From positions 7,100,501 to 7,164,500 of the forward strand of contig CM034131.1 of NCBI GenBank assembly GCA_019914995.1: 64,000 bases of DNA. Reading direction: 5' to 3'. Shown piece by piece: positions 51,528 through 62,519 of this stretch (the first letter of the stretch is position 1; each line of letters begins with the position of its first letter). Source of the DNA: Acanthochlamys bracteata. Taxonomy: Eukaryota > Streptophyta > Magnoliopsida > Pandanales > Velloziaceae. The notes beneath the pieces were generated by a model. It was not told where the DNA came from. It searched no databases and saw only the letters and a program-made list of their open reading frames with translations. A program made the translations under genes and the position numbers.

Positions 51528-52123
51528 ATGTCTGAACTTGACATCCAGATCCCCCCTGCCTATGGTATGTCTAATAGTCAATACATCATCATATTTGTTT
51601 TGTTTTGTCAAATTACTATTACCGCATTATGTTGTTCAATTTGGTCTTAACTGTTATTTGCTGATTACTATGCAGATCCATTTGCTGAGGCAAATGCTGA
51701 CAACTCTGGTGTTGGTAAGAACGAGTATGTGCACGTGCGCATACAACAGCGTAATGGAAGAAAAAGTCTGACCACTGTCCAAGGATTAAAAGAGAAGTTC
51801 AGCTATGACAAAATCTTGAAGGATCTTAAGAAGGAATTCTGCTGTAACGGTACTGTTGTCCTGGACCCAGAGTTAGGAAAGGTTATTCAACTTCAAGGTG
51901 ACCAGAGAAAAAATGTTGCTACTTTCCTTGCTCAGGTATCGTTCTTGCTTATTAAAAATGCTGTTTGCCATTTATTTAGCATGAACCATTTTGGTTGGCA
52001 TATGCAAAGTTTGTTGCGGAATTTTGTCCAATGTTAGTGCATTATTACTGACAATTGTTTATCTCTTGGCTCGCACAGGCTGGCATCGTGAAGAAAGAGA
52101 ACATTAAGATTCATGGTTTTTGA
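51528..52123 (+). CDS. Translation initiation factor eIF1 (SUI1 family)
   Basis: Small ribosome-binding factor that monitors start-codon selection in the 43S complex. Exons 51528-51564, 51676-51935 and 52079-52123 join in frame to 113 residues, the exact family length. The N terminus is MSELDIQIPPAYDPFAEAN. The SUI1 domain contains YVHVRIQQRNGRKSLTTVQG, LKDLKKEFCCNGTVVLDPEL, VIQLQGDQRKNVATFLAQAG and the end VKKENIKIHGF. The highly expressed class of gene and long leader intron match other plant SUI1 genes. Arabidopsis counterparts recalled: At4g27130 and At5g54760. Confidence 0.97.
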
Positions 52124-52923
52124 GTTGCAACTCCATTCTTGAGCAGTCTGGAGGTCAAAAGTGAAACGATTCTGTCGGGTGTTCGTGCTTTGTTGATGTA
52201 CTTGACCTTTTATCTGGTTTTATACTTGTATCCTCCTGTGGAGCTGTTATAAAATTGAAGTACATCTGTTGTGTAATTCTCGGGCGATTGAACTGCTTAT
52301 GGCCTGTTTTGATTATTTGAATTGGAAAAGAAGTCTTGCTAGTTCTATTGATCCATTTGATGTTTGTGAGCATCATTTGACATTATTTTGACGGGGAAGA
52401 GGATATAGTCATTTAAGATTTACTCACATACTGTCCATTTTTAGTTATGATAATTGATCAAAATATATTCAATGGATAGTAGTTGAAAATAATCATTCTG
52501 TTTTTATGATTTTAATTATTTCTATTCATCCCGATCAATGAAAAAGATTGAAAGAGGGAAAAATATTGATAGATTACGAGTGGTTATATCTCTCTCTTAT
52601 TCTGAATATGAAACAAGCATGTGAGGCCAATTATTGTTTCAAATTGAGATACTACCACAGATTGGTAGTCAGGCGCAACGCCGTCCCTTCAGGGGTTCCT
52701 TGCTTATGTGGTGATGGTAAAAGTCTGCACGTCTCTCTAGATCTATGGTGACGAAAGTTTCTTTGGTATGCTGTTCGATTGATTCGAGTCGTTGGCAAAT
52801 GTTCCTCAATGGAAAAATTTTACCGTTAAACAAGGGAAAAGACTATCTACTTTAATGACTTAGAGACTTGAATCAACACCTATGACCAACGACAAGCAAA
52901 ATTTAATCAACAAATGTTCTTCT
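52124..52923. other. eIF1 3' UTR and XTH 3' flank
   Basis: Between convergent genes. The eIF1 3' UTR probably ends before 52450. A small segment near 52640-52740 is GC-richer but shows no gene. Confidence 0.5.
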
Positions 52924-54317
52924 TCATGCACCTTCGTTCAGAGAGCATTCCTCCGGCATAGTAGGGAACCTTTTGTAATCTGTGCAGTAGTCATATATCA
53001 CCAAGTTCCTCCTCACCCAATTGAAATCTACCTTCTGTGAGTCAGTGAGGCTCCACGCCTCATACTGATCCCACCAATGCTGAGTTGTAGTAGAGACGCA
53101 ATCAGGGTAAGGATCTTTCCATTGACATCCGTCTGCACTGAAGTCTTTGTACGATGATACAAATGGCGCTTTTTTCCAGTTTGTCTTCTCTAACCCTCCT
53201 CTAGTTGCCCAGTCATCGGCGTTCCATATACTCGAGAACATATACATTGGCTTGTCATCTGGAAAGAAGTTACTTGGCTTGTTGGAATTCTTGTACGCTC
53301 TGATTGGTACTCTATCTACAAAAAACCTGCATTTGAGTTGCCATACAGAAAATTTCAATGATTATTGAATACTTCGAAGAAACAAGTTATCCTAAAACAT
53401 TTCCATGGATGAATTGGAATCCACAAAGGGAAAGTCGCGCTAAAGTAATTTTGGTCACGAGATGCCTTGGTTGCATTCATTGCACTGACTGATTCCTATA
53501 CAACTTGCCATTTCTTTGCTTTCCAGCATGCACAGATCTGGATCTTTTAATAAATCCTCACTTCTATAGATCTTGCTATGTTTATACATTCAAAGCTTCA
53601 TAACTCTTCACAAATCAAGAACTAAAAAATTTGAAGTGGGAAAGTTTCCTACTTACACAATCTGATGGCTATTCCAAAGAATGGAATAGGTATGGAAGTC
53701 AGCAGTTGGATCAAACCACAGACTATGTCTCATCTCCCTCGACCCAACGCCACCCTTGTACACATTGGTTTGTATCGTGTATGGCTGCCCTGACCTGTTG
53801 CCCAAGAATTCAAAGTCTAGTTCGTTCCTCTCTGGCCCCGCCCCTAAGTCAGAACACATCTGCCAACCACCCAATACCCTTGTTTGAACTCATAGGTTTC
53901 AATAGATTTCTGAAATTTTGAGAGTTATAAAGAGCAAAATATTACATAATAAGCTGTTACAACTCCTGCTGAATCACCGTCGACGAGCTTCAGCTTCATG
54001 CTGAACCATCCAAATCTGTATCTCTGCTTTGTTTGAAATCCACAACCTGTTACATGAACAAGAAGATAGAGGTTTTGTATGCATCCTGAAATACACTATA
54101 TGTAGATAAGTATAGAAATACCTGTTTTGTTGTCAAGATAAAGATACCAAACTTGGCCATCAGCGGATGTCTTGAAGTGATCCACAGACCACATTATATC
54201 GAAGTTATCGGCGAAAGCAGAAGTGCTCGGCGGCTGAAGTATTGCAGCCGATAGAGAGGCCATGAAGAAGATCAAGCATATCTGCAGAGCAAACCATGAA
54301 CAGAAACAGAGGCCCAT
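52924..54317 (-). CDS. XTH8: Xyloglucan endotransglucosylase/hydrolase, XTH8 type
   Basis: Wall enzyme of family GH16 that cuts and rejoins xyloglucan. Four exons: 54317-54122, 54046-53946, 53859-53657, 53326-52924, giving 300 residues. The signal peptide is [20 protein letters not shown]. The GH16 core has [40 protein letters not shown] and [20 protein letters not shown] then [12 protein letters not shown]. The catalytic ELDFE is intact with the adjacent N-glycosylation site NRS, but the residue before it is Asn instead of the common Asp. The C-terminal XET domain includes [37 protein letters not shown] and paired Cys in [12 protein letters not shown] and [17 protein letters not shown]. Sequence trend is closest to Arabidopsis XTH8 (recalled). 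Not known whether it acts mainly as transferase or hydrolase. Confidence 0.93.
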
Positions 54318-56358
54318 ACCTGCTCTCCGCTCTGCAGTACTAGTAGTGAACCATGTAGTTTGAAGACAGGGAAGAAAACACCACATCAGGAGAGTTTAAA
54401 TGTTTGAAGTTTGAAACCCCTCATGTTTGAATCCAGTAGCAAACTGTCATTCCATGTGAACTAACATTTAAAAAATCGAATAAAAACTATCCACTATATA
54501 TGATCACACTCTAGATCAAATACTGATGATAATCTATTATAGCACATGGACTGCTTCTCAGCGGAAGAGAATAAAGAGAAAATGCATATGTAAATGTCCA
54601 CGATTGATAACTGGATACAGGTTGGAAGTTGAATCAATGCTGCTTCCTTTGGCTTGAAATAGAAATCAAAACTAAATCCAGGAGAAGACAGACACATTTT
54701 GCTAGGTAGTGGGTGGGGTCTTGAAATGAATTGATGTACGAGCTCCTATTGGGCAAAGACAGTTTTGTATAATGTTCACTGCTTTGTGCTAAGCAAAAAC
54801 TCTGACAAGTAAAAGACAAAGAACGCTTGTTTTTGTGCAGCATGTTCAAGATCTGTAAATTGATGATGTAGAATGTAGTTTTGTGCTGTTTAGCAAATGC
54901 TTTGTTTTTGCCTAAATTATTGTGGAAATAATGGAAGGTGTGTTTGAACCGGGCTAATTGAACCGGCCTATAACGCATGTTGACTGACCGGTTCATTTCC
55001 CGGTTCAACATATGTGGTTTTCGTTCTCTCCTTCTATCTGTCTAAATAACTCAAAAAATCAGCCTTCTGTTTCCTAAACTCCCGAAGCCAGAAACAGGCG
55101 TTCTTCTCTTGAAAGAATAATGTAAGACTAATTACATACCGAATTTCTTTCTTGCTCTTATGTTTATATTATCTTTATCTGTGCAAATGGTTGATGAATT
55201 TCGATTTTTTCTTTTAAAAAATTGTTGTATATGCTTGTCCTGCAATAGTTTTTTGCTCATTCTTCAGAGAGAAAACTTTTCTTCCCTTATAAATTTGTCA
55301 GTTTTCAGAGATGATATCTCTTTTATTTATTTTATTTATTTATTTGAGAACACAAGGAAAGTATCAATCTAGTTTATCTGCAGATTAAATTTCAACTTGT
55401 GCTGTAAAGTTTAACTGCTAATTTCTTTAGAGACAAGGGTTTAAAAATAGATAACAGCATGAGTCATAGGGCAATGGGAATTTTTCTTTGTTCCCTGGCT
55501 ACGATGAATGATCTGTTTAGTTGTTTCTTTGATCTTTGCGTTGTATCCCTGTTGTCAGTAGTTGCAAGTTCTCCCAAAGCAACATAATCAATTGGTTATG
55601 ATAGTTGTGACAACTCACAGTTTCTATAATTTGGTTTAGTGATTAGAATGTAGAGCATCTATCGGCGCTCTTTTGTATATTATCCATGCAATCAGATGTA
55701 TCTTTAAGAAATGACTTAAAGCAGTGTTATAATCAAATGGTTATCAGAGGAGGAAAGATGAAAGATGGCTTAGTATCCAGATGGATTGGGACTTTCCGGT
55801 CTTAATTGATCCTATATTAGCATTCGTAGCTAGTAAGGACTGACTTGTAGGTTATGCAACCTTTTAACTGAAAGACAATTTGAATTTGACATTCTATTAG
55901 GATGATACAAAATTACATCCCATGGGGAAGCTGGTATACCTCTTTCAATTATTGAGATAGTCTTAGTCTAGTCCTTATAATAACCTAGACGAATGCTTTC
56001 TGCATAGGGATGCTTGCCATATCGCCCCTAAGAGGGCAGGATGTCGTCCATTATGATAAGACATTGATGAAAGTCGTTTGACAATCTTATGCAAGATCGC
56101 TTGTGATTTTGTTAGGGTAATGGACTTCTGTAAAGATAGAATCTCACTAAGCTTTTCTAAACCTTTGGAATCACCATATAAAGAATTGACTAATTCCAAT
56201 GACTCCCTTCTTAAAATTACATGGCATTTACTAAAGCTGTATGGGAGGTTGAAATGACCGATTCTGGCCTTAGACTTCTTTATGGATATATTTTGAGCCA
56301 CTAGTCTTATCTATTTTATGTTCCTTTTGATAGCTCATGACAAGAACATTGAACAAGA
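54318..56358. other. Divergent promoter region between XTH and formiminotransferase genes
   Basis: XTH leader and promoter on the left. On the right is a probable leader of the formiminotransferase gene near 55030-55130. Frames of 60-125 codons here have no family resemblance. Confidence 0.5.
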
Positions 56359-57407
56359 ATGCTGAAGTCCGTACTTGCATGTTGTAAAGTATATATATCA
56401 GAAAGCCGAAATGCTCTAGCTCTGGAATCAATTGAACAAGCAGCCAAATCCTTTCCCCAAGTCGTACTCATCAACAGATTCAAAGACGAGGCGTATAACC
56501 GTGTAGGCTACACACTAGTTTCAAACTTGCAATTAGATGGTTCTTGCCTGAGGAAAGCAGTTTTAAGCATTGTCAAATCAGCATTTGAATCAATCAACCT
56601 TGAGCATCATTCAGGAACTCACCCTCGCCTAGGGGTTGTTGATCATATCTGCTTTCACCCTCTAGCTAAAGGCTCACTTGACCAAGCTGCTGGCCTGGCA
56701 AGATCAGTGGCAGCTGACATTGGAGAAAAGCTTCAAGGTTTGTGTACTTCCATCTTATATTCTTGAACTCTACGGCAAACAATGGCTTTGTGAAGGGGCC
56801 GTGAATAACCTTTCATTTCAAAAGCTAAATGTTGTGGTATTTTCTTTTTCTTTTTGGTTTTTAAATTTTGTTGCTTTCAGTTCCAACCTTTTTGTATGGA
56901 GTGGCTCATAAAGATGGAAGAGCACTGGACTTCATAAGGAGAGAGTTAGGATACTTCAAGCCAAATTTAGAAGGAAACCAATGGACTGGCGGCTTCTCAC
57001 AAGGGCAGATGAAACTAGACCCTGACGAAGGCCCTACCCAACTAGATCGAGCAAAAGGCATAGTAGCTATTGGCTCCACTAGATGGGTTGACAACTATAA
57101 CGTACCGATTTTTTCTACTGACATTGCAGCAGTTAGGAGAATTGCTAGAAGAGTGAGCGAGCGAGGAGGCGGACTGAAATCAGTTCAAGCCATGGGTCTT
57201 GCTCATAGTGAAGGATTGACTGAGGTGGCTTGCAACCTGTTGAGTCCAACTGAAATCGGTGCTGATCAAGTTCAAGCTGAAGTTGAGCGGCTAGCACAGA
57301 ATGAGGGATTGGATGTAGGGAAAGGCTACTTCACAGACTTTTCTGAAGAGAGGATTGTAGGTATCTACATGAAATCGGCTACTCTATTAGATAGAGACGT
57401 AAGTTGA
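56359..57407 (+). CDS. Formiminotransferase-like folate-binding protein (plant FTCD N-domain family)
   Basis: Homologue of the N-terminal formiminotransferase domain of FTCD. Two exons, 56359-56737 and 56881-57407, give 301 residues, the usual plant length. The start MLKSVLACCKVYISESRNAL is right at the conserved beginning, and an in-frame stop lies just upstream. Conserved blocks are SGTHPRLGVVDHICFHPLAK, VPTFLYGVAHKDGRALDFIR, RRELGYFKPNLEGNQWTGGF, DEGPTQLDRAKGIVAIGSTR, NVPIFSTDIAAVRRIARRVS, TEVACNLLSPTEIGADQVQA and EGLDVGKGYFTDFSEERIVG. Plant members are single-domain and lack cyclodeaminase; their enzymatic role is unproven. The TGA stop is formed by GACGTAAGTTGA, and GAC/GTAAGT is also a perfect splice donor, so an alternative C terminus is possible. 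Arabidopsis At2g20830 is recalled as a homologue. Confidence 0.93.
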
Positions 57408-57713
57408 TACTAAACTTTCTCATAACAATTCTTGACTTATGAATGTTTCTCAAAAAGAAAAGAATTCTAGACCTATAAATATGTAGCAACGATGCTCAAC
57501 ACATCATTGTTGTGCCCAAATTTCACTCACTATCTGTATGTATATAGTGATACCATCGTACAGAGCGTTTAGTATTGAGAATAGTGGGTTCAATTCCTTT
57601 ACAATCTAATGGAGCGACCTAGGCATTTCGAGTAGACCTCACACTATACTAATACTCGGCTACATGCGAGAAAAAAGAAATCCAAAACTACAAACTATAA
57701 CGTCCAGAAGATT
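57408..57713. other. 3' flank of the formiminotransferase gene
   Basis: AT-rich 3' UTR and spacer. No gene besides the tRNA-like sequence that follows. Confidence 0.5.
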
Positions 57714-57787
57714 TGGAGATGCAGGGTATCGATTCCCTGCACCTCTCAGATGCTAAGCGAGCGCTCTACCATCTGAGTGACATCCCC
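57714..57787 (-). tRNA. tRNA-Ala (AGC), degenerate, probable pseudogene
   Basis: On the minus strand it begins GGGGATG and ends CATCTCCA, pairing as the acceptor stem of plant tRNA-Ala. The anticodon loop is TTAGCAT (AGC at 57752-57754). Compared with the canonical plant tRNA-Ala I know, three things differ. The D-stem has ACTC opposite GAGC, with one mismatch. The anticodon stem CTCGC/CTGAG has one mismatch and a G-T pair. The T loop has one extra base between CAGGG and CCCTG. These changes predict poor or no function. Confidence 0.8.
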
Positions 57788-59148
57788 GCATTCGTTATTG
57801 AGGAATATTGAAACTATACTGCAACTAAAGAAAAGAGCAGTGGCAAACCAAGGAGAAGAATTGCAACCATATAAAACGGAAACATAATCTATTGTCCTTG
57901 GACATAATCCAGTTAGCTATGCTTTTCCTCCATAGAAAACATCCAATCTAGTCCAAGCTATCGGATGATCCGTTGCATTCAAACTTTCAGCATGTCAATA
58001 GACTACAAATATTTCAAACTGGATAGATTTATTAGATCATGTAAAGAAATTTACAAATACCAATTAAGTGGCCCAGATTTCATATTAATATAGGATTATA
58101 TCTCCATGCTTTTTTTTGGGAGGTAAACTCCTTGCATCTTCTGGCCTTTAACCTTAAAAATGGAGAGGATATTTCCATTATTGACCATAGTTCTTGGAAC
58201 CAACTTTGGCAGCTATAGAAGTTTCTCCTGTTTTCTCGTTGAATTGATGGGTACCCAAAAGCATTCCCCTGTAGACCATCAGTTATAATCAGCACTTCAA
58301 CTAATTCTCTACTCATCATTCAACCGGGAATTCACAAGTAAATGATACATGAAGACATATATGAAATCTTAAGGGTCAACCTGTAACAGAAATCAAGATG
58401 TCAAATCATCAACTCATGCACTTTTATAAACGACAACCATAAAAGCCCAGCTCCATGTTATTTTCTCAATGCAAAATTGGAGAAAGGACCGCCAACTTTA
58501 TAGTAGTACCTAAGCAACAGCAATAGACATATATAAAGCTAAAGAGAAGTTTTATTTCGCCATAAACATGTTATAATTTTTGATAGAGACTGAAGAGAAG
58601 ACGACCTTCATCAATGTAGGGAACTTTTGTACTTCTGAAAATGTTTATAACTGTAAAGGAACTTTGTGCCCTAACCAAAAAATTTCCTTTGCTATGGTAT
58701 TTCTTTGAGGAAATGTTTAAAGGGGCATTCACTTTAAAACAAAGACAAATTGTCAAACACAGTAAATGCCCACAGAATCCTGAATTGCCTATGTCATGAG
58801 GAACCTTGTTTTTCACTTTTCAAAGATACCTGCAGTAATAAAATAATTACAGATTCTAAGTCGTCTTTGGAAGCATATTAACTCTACATTAGGTTAAAAG
58901 TTTCTTTGGAAGCCTATAAACCTGCGTTAGTTAAAAACACAATTTGGTAGCAATTTAACATTCACATTCCACGTCTCATTTATAAAGTTGATGCTTCAAA
59001 CCTAAGATCATTGGCCCAAGGCAGATATCAATGATGTTATCTCCACAACTTCGTGTAATTGCCTCATGAGATGGACAAATTCAACTAATGTTATATAGGA
59101 CCATGAGAAAATGAAACATCTATAAAAAGAGTCCCTCTTACCTGGACT
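57788..59148. other. Downstream region of the LTO1 gene
   Basis: Probably includes spliced 3' UTR of LTO1, since a donor follows its stop. Minus-strand frames at 58080-58320 and 58571-58816 have no family resemblance. Nothing else is seen. Confidence 0.45.
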
Positions 59149-59589
59149 TTAGATGTCTTCCAATCCCTGATTCAATGATTTCGTTTGTCCTTCATATTCT
59201 AACTTGACCCTCAAATTTGCTGAAATAATTTTAAATTTGAGTCTAATATTTTCCATTACCTCTTGGACAGATTCATTCTCAGGATCCATCAGAGGGTACT
59301 GCCCCACCAGCTCTGCTAGTTCCTGAATTCTTTTCCGAACTCGGGAAGAGAATGCTTCCGCATTTGCATGAATAACTGAGTTCCATATGTCAAGGCAGCC
59401 CTTATAAAAGCCCAATTCCTCACCAACCTGAAACCCCTGCTTTAAACCAACTTCCCTTCCCTCTTCCTTTCCCGAAACCAGTCCATCCTTGTAGCCATCT
59501 TCAAAGCCCTCCTTAATTTGGGATTCATCCAAAAGTACCAAGGAGTCAAGGTCAAGGAAGTTATTGGCTTCTTTCGGTTCTGTGTCCAT
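59149..59589 (-). CDS. LTO1: LTO1/ORAOV1 homologue, Yae1 N-terminal domain protein
   Basis: 146 residues in one coding exon. Residues 27-63 form the deca-GX3 repeat of Yae1/Lto1 proteins: FEDGYKDGLVSGKEEGREVG followed by LKQGFQVGEELGFYKGC. A helical C-terminal part with AFSSRVRKRIQELAELVGQY and DPENESVQEV follows. In yeast and human, Lto1 and Yae1 act together as an adaptor that recruits Fe-S assembly factors to the ABC protein Rli1/ABCE1. This plant protein should have the same role. Most Lto1 proteins end in a Trp used for cytosolic Fe-S targeting; this frame ends GLEDI. Thirteen bases past the TAA is a consensus donor (CCAG/GTAAGA), so an alternative end from splicing is possible. The leader probably contains introns further upstream. 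Confidence 0.85.
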   Translation of the reverse strand: MDTEPKEANNFLDLDSLVLLDESQIKEGFEDGYKDGLVSGKEEGREVGLKQGFQVGEELGFYKGCLDIWNSVIHANAEAFSSRVRKRIQELAELVGQYPLMDPENESVQEVMENIRLKFKIISANLRVKLEYEGQTKSLNQGLEDI

Positions 59590-60236
59590 AATCTCGCACT
59601 TAAAATAAAGATCTTAAAATGATCGAGAAGCTAATAAATTAAACTATCAGTCAATAACCTGTACGAAGGGAAAAAAAAAAAAGTTTAGAAAGTAAAAATG
59701 AATCATTTAGCTAAAAACAAGTTTGAGAAACTAAGCATGACACTTTTGAGAATAGAAGTTAAGAAAAAAATCCATTAATAATTGAGCAGAATATTTTCAT
59801 ATTTGCTGCTACTTATTTCCTACATATACCACTCCAGAGTTCACTCTTTTCTGAACGGTGCAAAATGTAAATAAACAAGAAAAAAAAACAGAATTAGATA
59901 TTACTTATATAGTATCTAATGGTATTAACTCTACCTTCAAAACAGAAAACTAAGCTATAAACTAAACAAACAAAACATGTATGTAACTGGAATTAAATGA
60001 AAGTAGTACTCATGAACATGGTTTCTAAAAAAACATCCAACATGCATTCCATCAAACATCGAATGGGCATTCAAAATTCAAACATCGAATGGCATCCAAA
60101 CTTCACATCCATAAAGACATCAAGTAAATGGGAAAACAACAACGACCTTAATTTTGAGCAAGTAGTAATAATTACAAGAGAAGACAAAAACTAATCCAGT
60201 AAATTGTTAAGAAAGATCTAACCTGAAATGGAATAT
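59590..60236. other. LTO1 upstream region
   Basis: Contains leader sequence and a possible leader intron. An acceptor-like TTTCAG on the minus strand sits near 60222-60227. No other gene. Confidence 0.4.

Positions 60237-60261
<25 letters not shown>
60237..60261. repeat. (GA)n microsatellite
   Basis: Perfect GA run followed by GGGAGAGAG and a short TG run. It is probably in the LTO1 leader or promoter. Confidence 0.95.
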
Positions 60262-60269
<8 letters not shown>

Positions 60270-60568
60270 TGTATGTGTGTGTATAGTTGGATGACTATGA
60301 GGACCTGCGGCACTGGACATACATCCAACAATCCAAATTGAAGGTTATTTTGCAATACAATGCCAAAACAAACTTAATCTCGACAGTCGAGCTACAATAA
60401 ATCTTGATTTGCAGGATCTCGTCCCTATTGACGGTTCATTTTATATCTGAAACCTTTTTTTATTAACAGTGACAATATGGGTTGACAAGATAGATTCGAA
60501 TCAACCCATTAATAATCAGATCAAAATCACTCAACTCTAATTTGATGCATATATATACATATTCATAT

Positions 60569-60936
60569 GGGAAGGGATATGAGCACTCCCTTCTTAGGAG
60601 AACTCCAAAGCACTCCTTTTTTAGTTTTTAGATAGTGAAACATCAAAATTCAATCTCCACCATTAAATATGATAAACAATAAGTTAAAAATATACTGATA
60701 ATATTTCAACTCAATCGGATTACAAATTAACCTTCATCCGACCACTTGATCAAGATAGTAAAAAGAAGACTATATATCTTTTAGATTTTTCTTATTTCTA
60801 TCATTTTCATCAAATAGACGAATGGAGGTCACTTCATGATCCGATTTGAAATATTATCAGTATGTCTTTAATTTATAATGCTTCATATCCAACGATGACG
60901 ATTGAATTTGATGTCAAACCTGATCATAAAAAGGAG
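60569..60936. repeat. Foldback element with about 150-bp inverted arms
   Basis: Left arm 60613-60775 and right arm about 60780-60934 are inverted copies: CTCCTTTTTT versus AAAAAGGAG; CATCAAAATTCAATC versus GATTGAATTTGATG; ATACTGATAATATTTCAA versus TTGAAATATTATCAGTAT; CTTCATCCG versus its inverse near 60823. There is almost no loop. The left end carries GGGAAGGGATATGAGCACTC (60569-60588), outside which lies a TA-rich stretch. This fits a MITE or a foldback transposon. Confidence 0.75.
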
Positions 60937-61689
60937 AAACTGCCCATAAAATAAAAGTGCCACTATTGCTCATTCAATTGCAGCAATACCTAGTAATCAG
61001 AAAAGCCACGCTCAAATGACACTTTAAGTGCAGCAATTCTAAGTAATCATCAATGCCATGCAGGATAAAATACATTTCATGAACCCATTTCTATAGCTAT
61101 GTCGATAAATGCATAGTTACGCATTGCCTAATCAACTGACATGCTTCGTGAATTATGCCGTTAGATCATATGAAATGCTAACATGCTTTTATAATTTATT
61201 ATCATGATTCTTATGCAGGAATTCATTATCCAATATTCTCCTTATGCCTCACATATAAGAGTTTAGAAGGAAAATCAATTATGTTGTTAGGTTTTCTATA
61301 TTCTAACCTCTTATCATGCTTACGTAAAAATATTGAAATTATATGTTAACCTACTTATTTACTAGTATGCTTTTACATATGTTTAAACATAACTCATGGA
61401 CCATCATGCTTCATAGAGGCACTATAGTATGAAGAAGCCATTGTAATGCATAGATATTGGCAAAGTGTGCCGGATCTTCTAAACAGATGTTACCTGTCCG
61501 AAATATCTAAAAATAATCTAAGAAGGAAAGGCACAGTAACCATCATTTGGTGTCAACGTCATGACCTAAGTCTAGAAGCTATCACCAAGCCACGCCATTC
61601 AAACTTAATTGCTCGTCAAAATCCTATACATATAAATACCATTATCACCTAAATAGATAAGCTGAAACTAAATCGCGACCCCTAATACG
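60937..61689. other. Intergenic, no feature
   Basis: Ordinary AT-rich sequence with short frames. Nothing supported. Confidence 0.4.
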
Positions 61690-62505
61690 CATCCAAGTCT
61701 ATACTTAACCCAAACGGGCGCTAAGACACAATTAAAACCCAAGACCGAATATCAACCATTAAATCCACAATCAAAACTCAAAATACTGAACTAGTGCTAA
61801 GGCTAGTCTGTTAGAAAGACTTACCCCATCAAAAGAGACAGACGTCCGAATCGACCTCGACCTCGCATCAAACGAGAAGCCTGCTGGTTCACCAGTCCAA
61901 CCAACACCTAAGGTAAATGGATTACTCAGTGGCTCAGCAACATGTTCAAGGACACAAAATGAGCTTACGACTCACCTCGACCTTGTGACCCAGCGGTTCA
62001 CCGTTTTCCGGCGAAGCTAGGGTGCGGGCCAAGGAAAGATTTCAGGCAGCAAGGAGATGCAGCAGCACGAGGAGAGCTCGACAGGAGAAACGACGAAGCA
62101 GGGACGACCGCCGGTGGCCGGAATCGGCCGGTTGACGCAAAGCGCGGTGATCGTGCAACCAGACGCCAGAGCTGAAATTCAAGCGTGATCGACAGAGGGA
62201 AGAACAATAGAAAGGTGCAGGGATCGGTCAACGGCAGCTCGACACCGATGAATCGTCGGCGGAAGAGTCCGGCGGTATTTAGGATTACGCCCGTCGAGGA
62301 CGAACGGGGTTCGATCGTCCCGCTTGGCAAAAACGACCACGAAGAAGAAGGAAGCCGGAGGTAAGTGCGGAAAAGATTGGCGCCGGAGTTGAAGACCACA
62401 CGCCGGCGAGAAGGGGCGACGCGCAAGAGGCGCACGGCCAGGTGTGGGGACTTGCGGAGGGAGAAGAATGAGTGAATGACAAAAAAACAGGAGTGCTGCA
62501 AACCT
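61690..62505 (-). other. GC-rich block with donors on the minus strand, probable non-coding exon(s)
   Basis: Markedly GC-rich compared with its surroundings, with overlapping frames up to 184 codons on the minus strand. The translations are Ser/Arg/Leu-rich and do not resemble any family. Consensus minus-strand donors occur near 61964-61975 (GTCGAG/GTGAGTCG) and 61817-61830 (GATGGG/GTAAGTCT). This suggests spliced leader exons of LTO1 or a non-coding RNA, but a transposon leader is equally possible. Confidence 0.35.
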
Positions 62506-62519
62506 ATGTTTTGCTCTAT

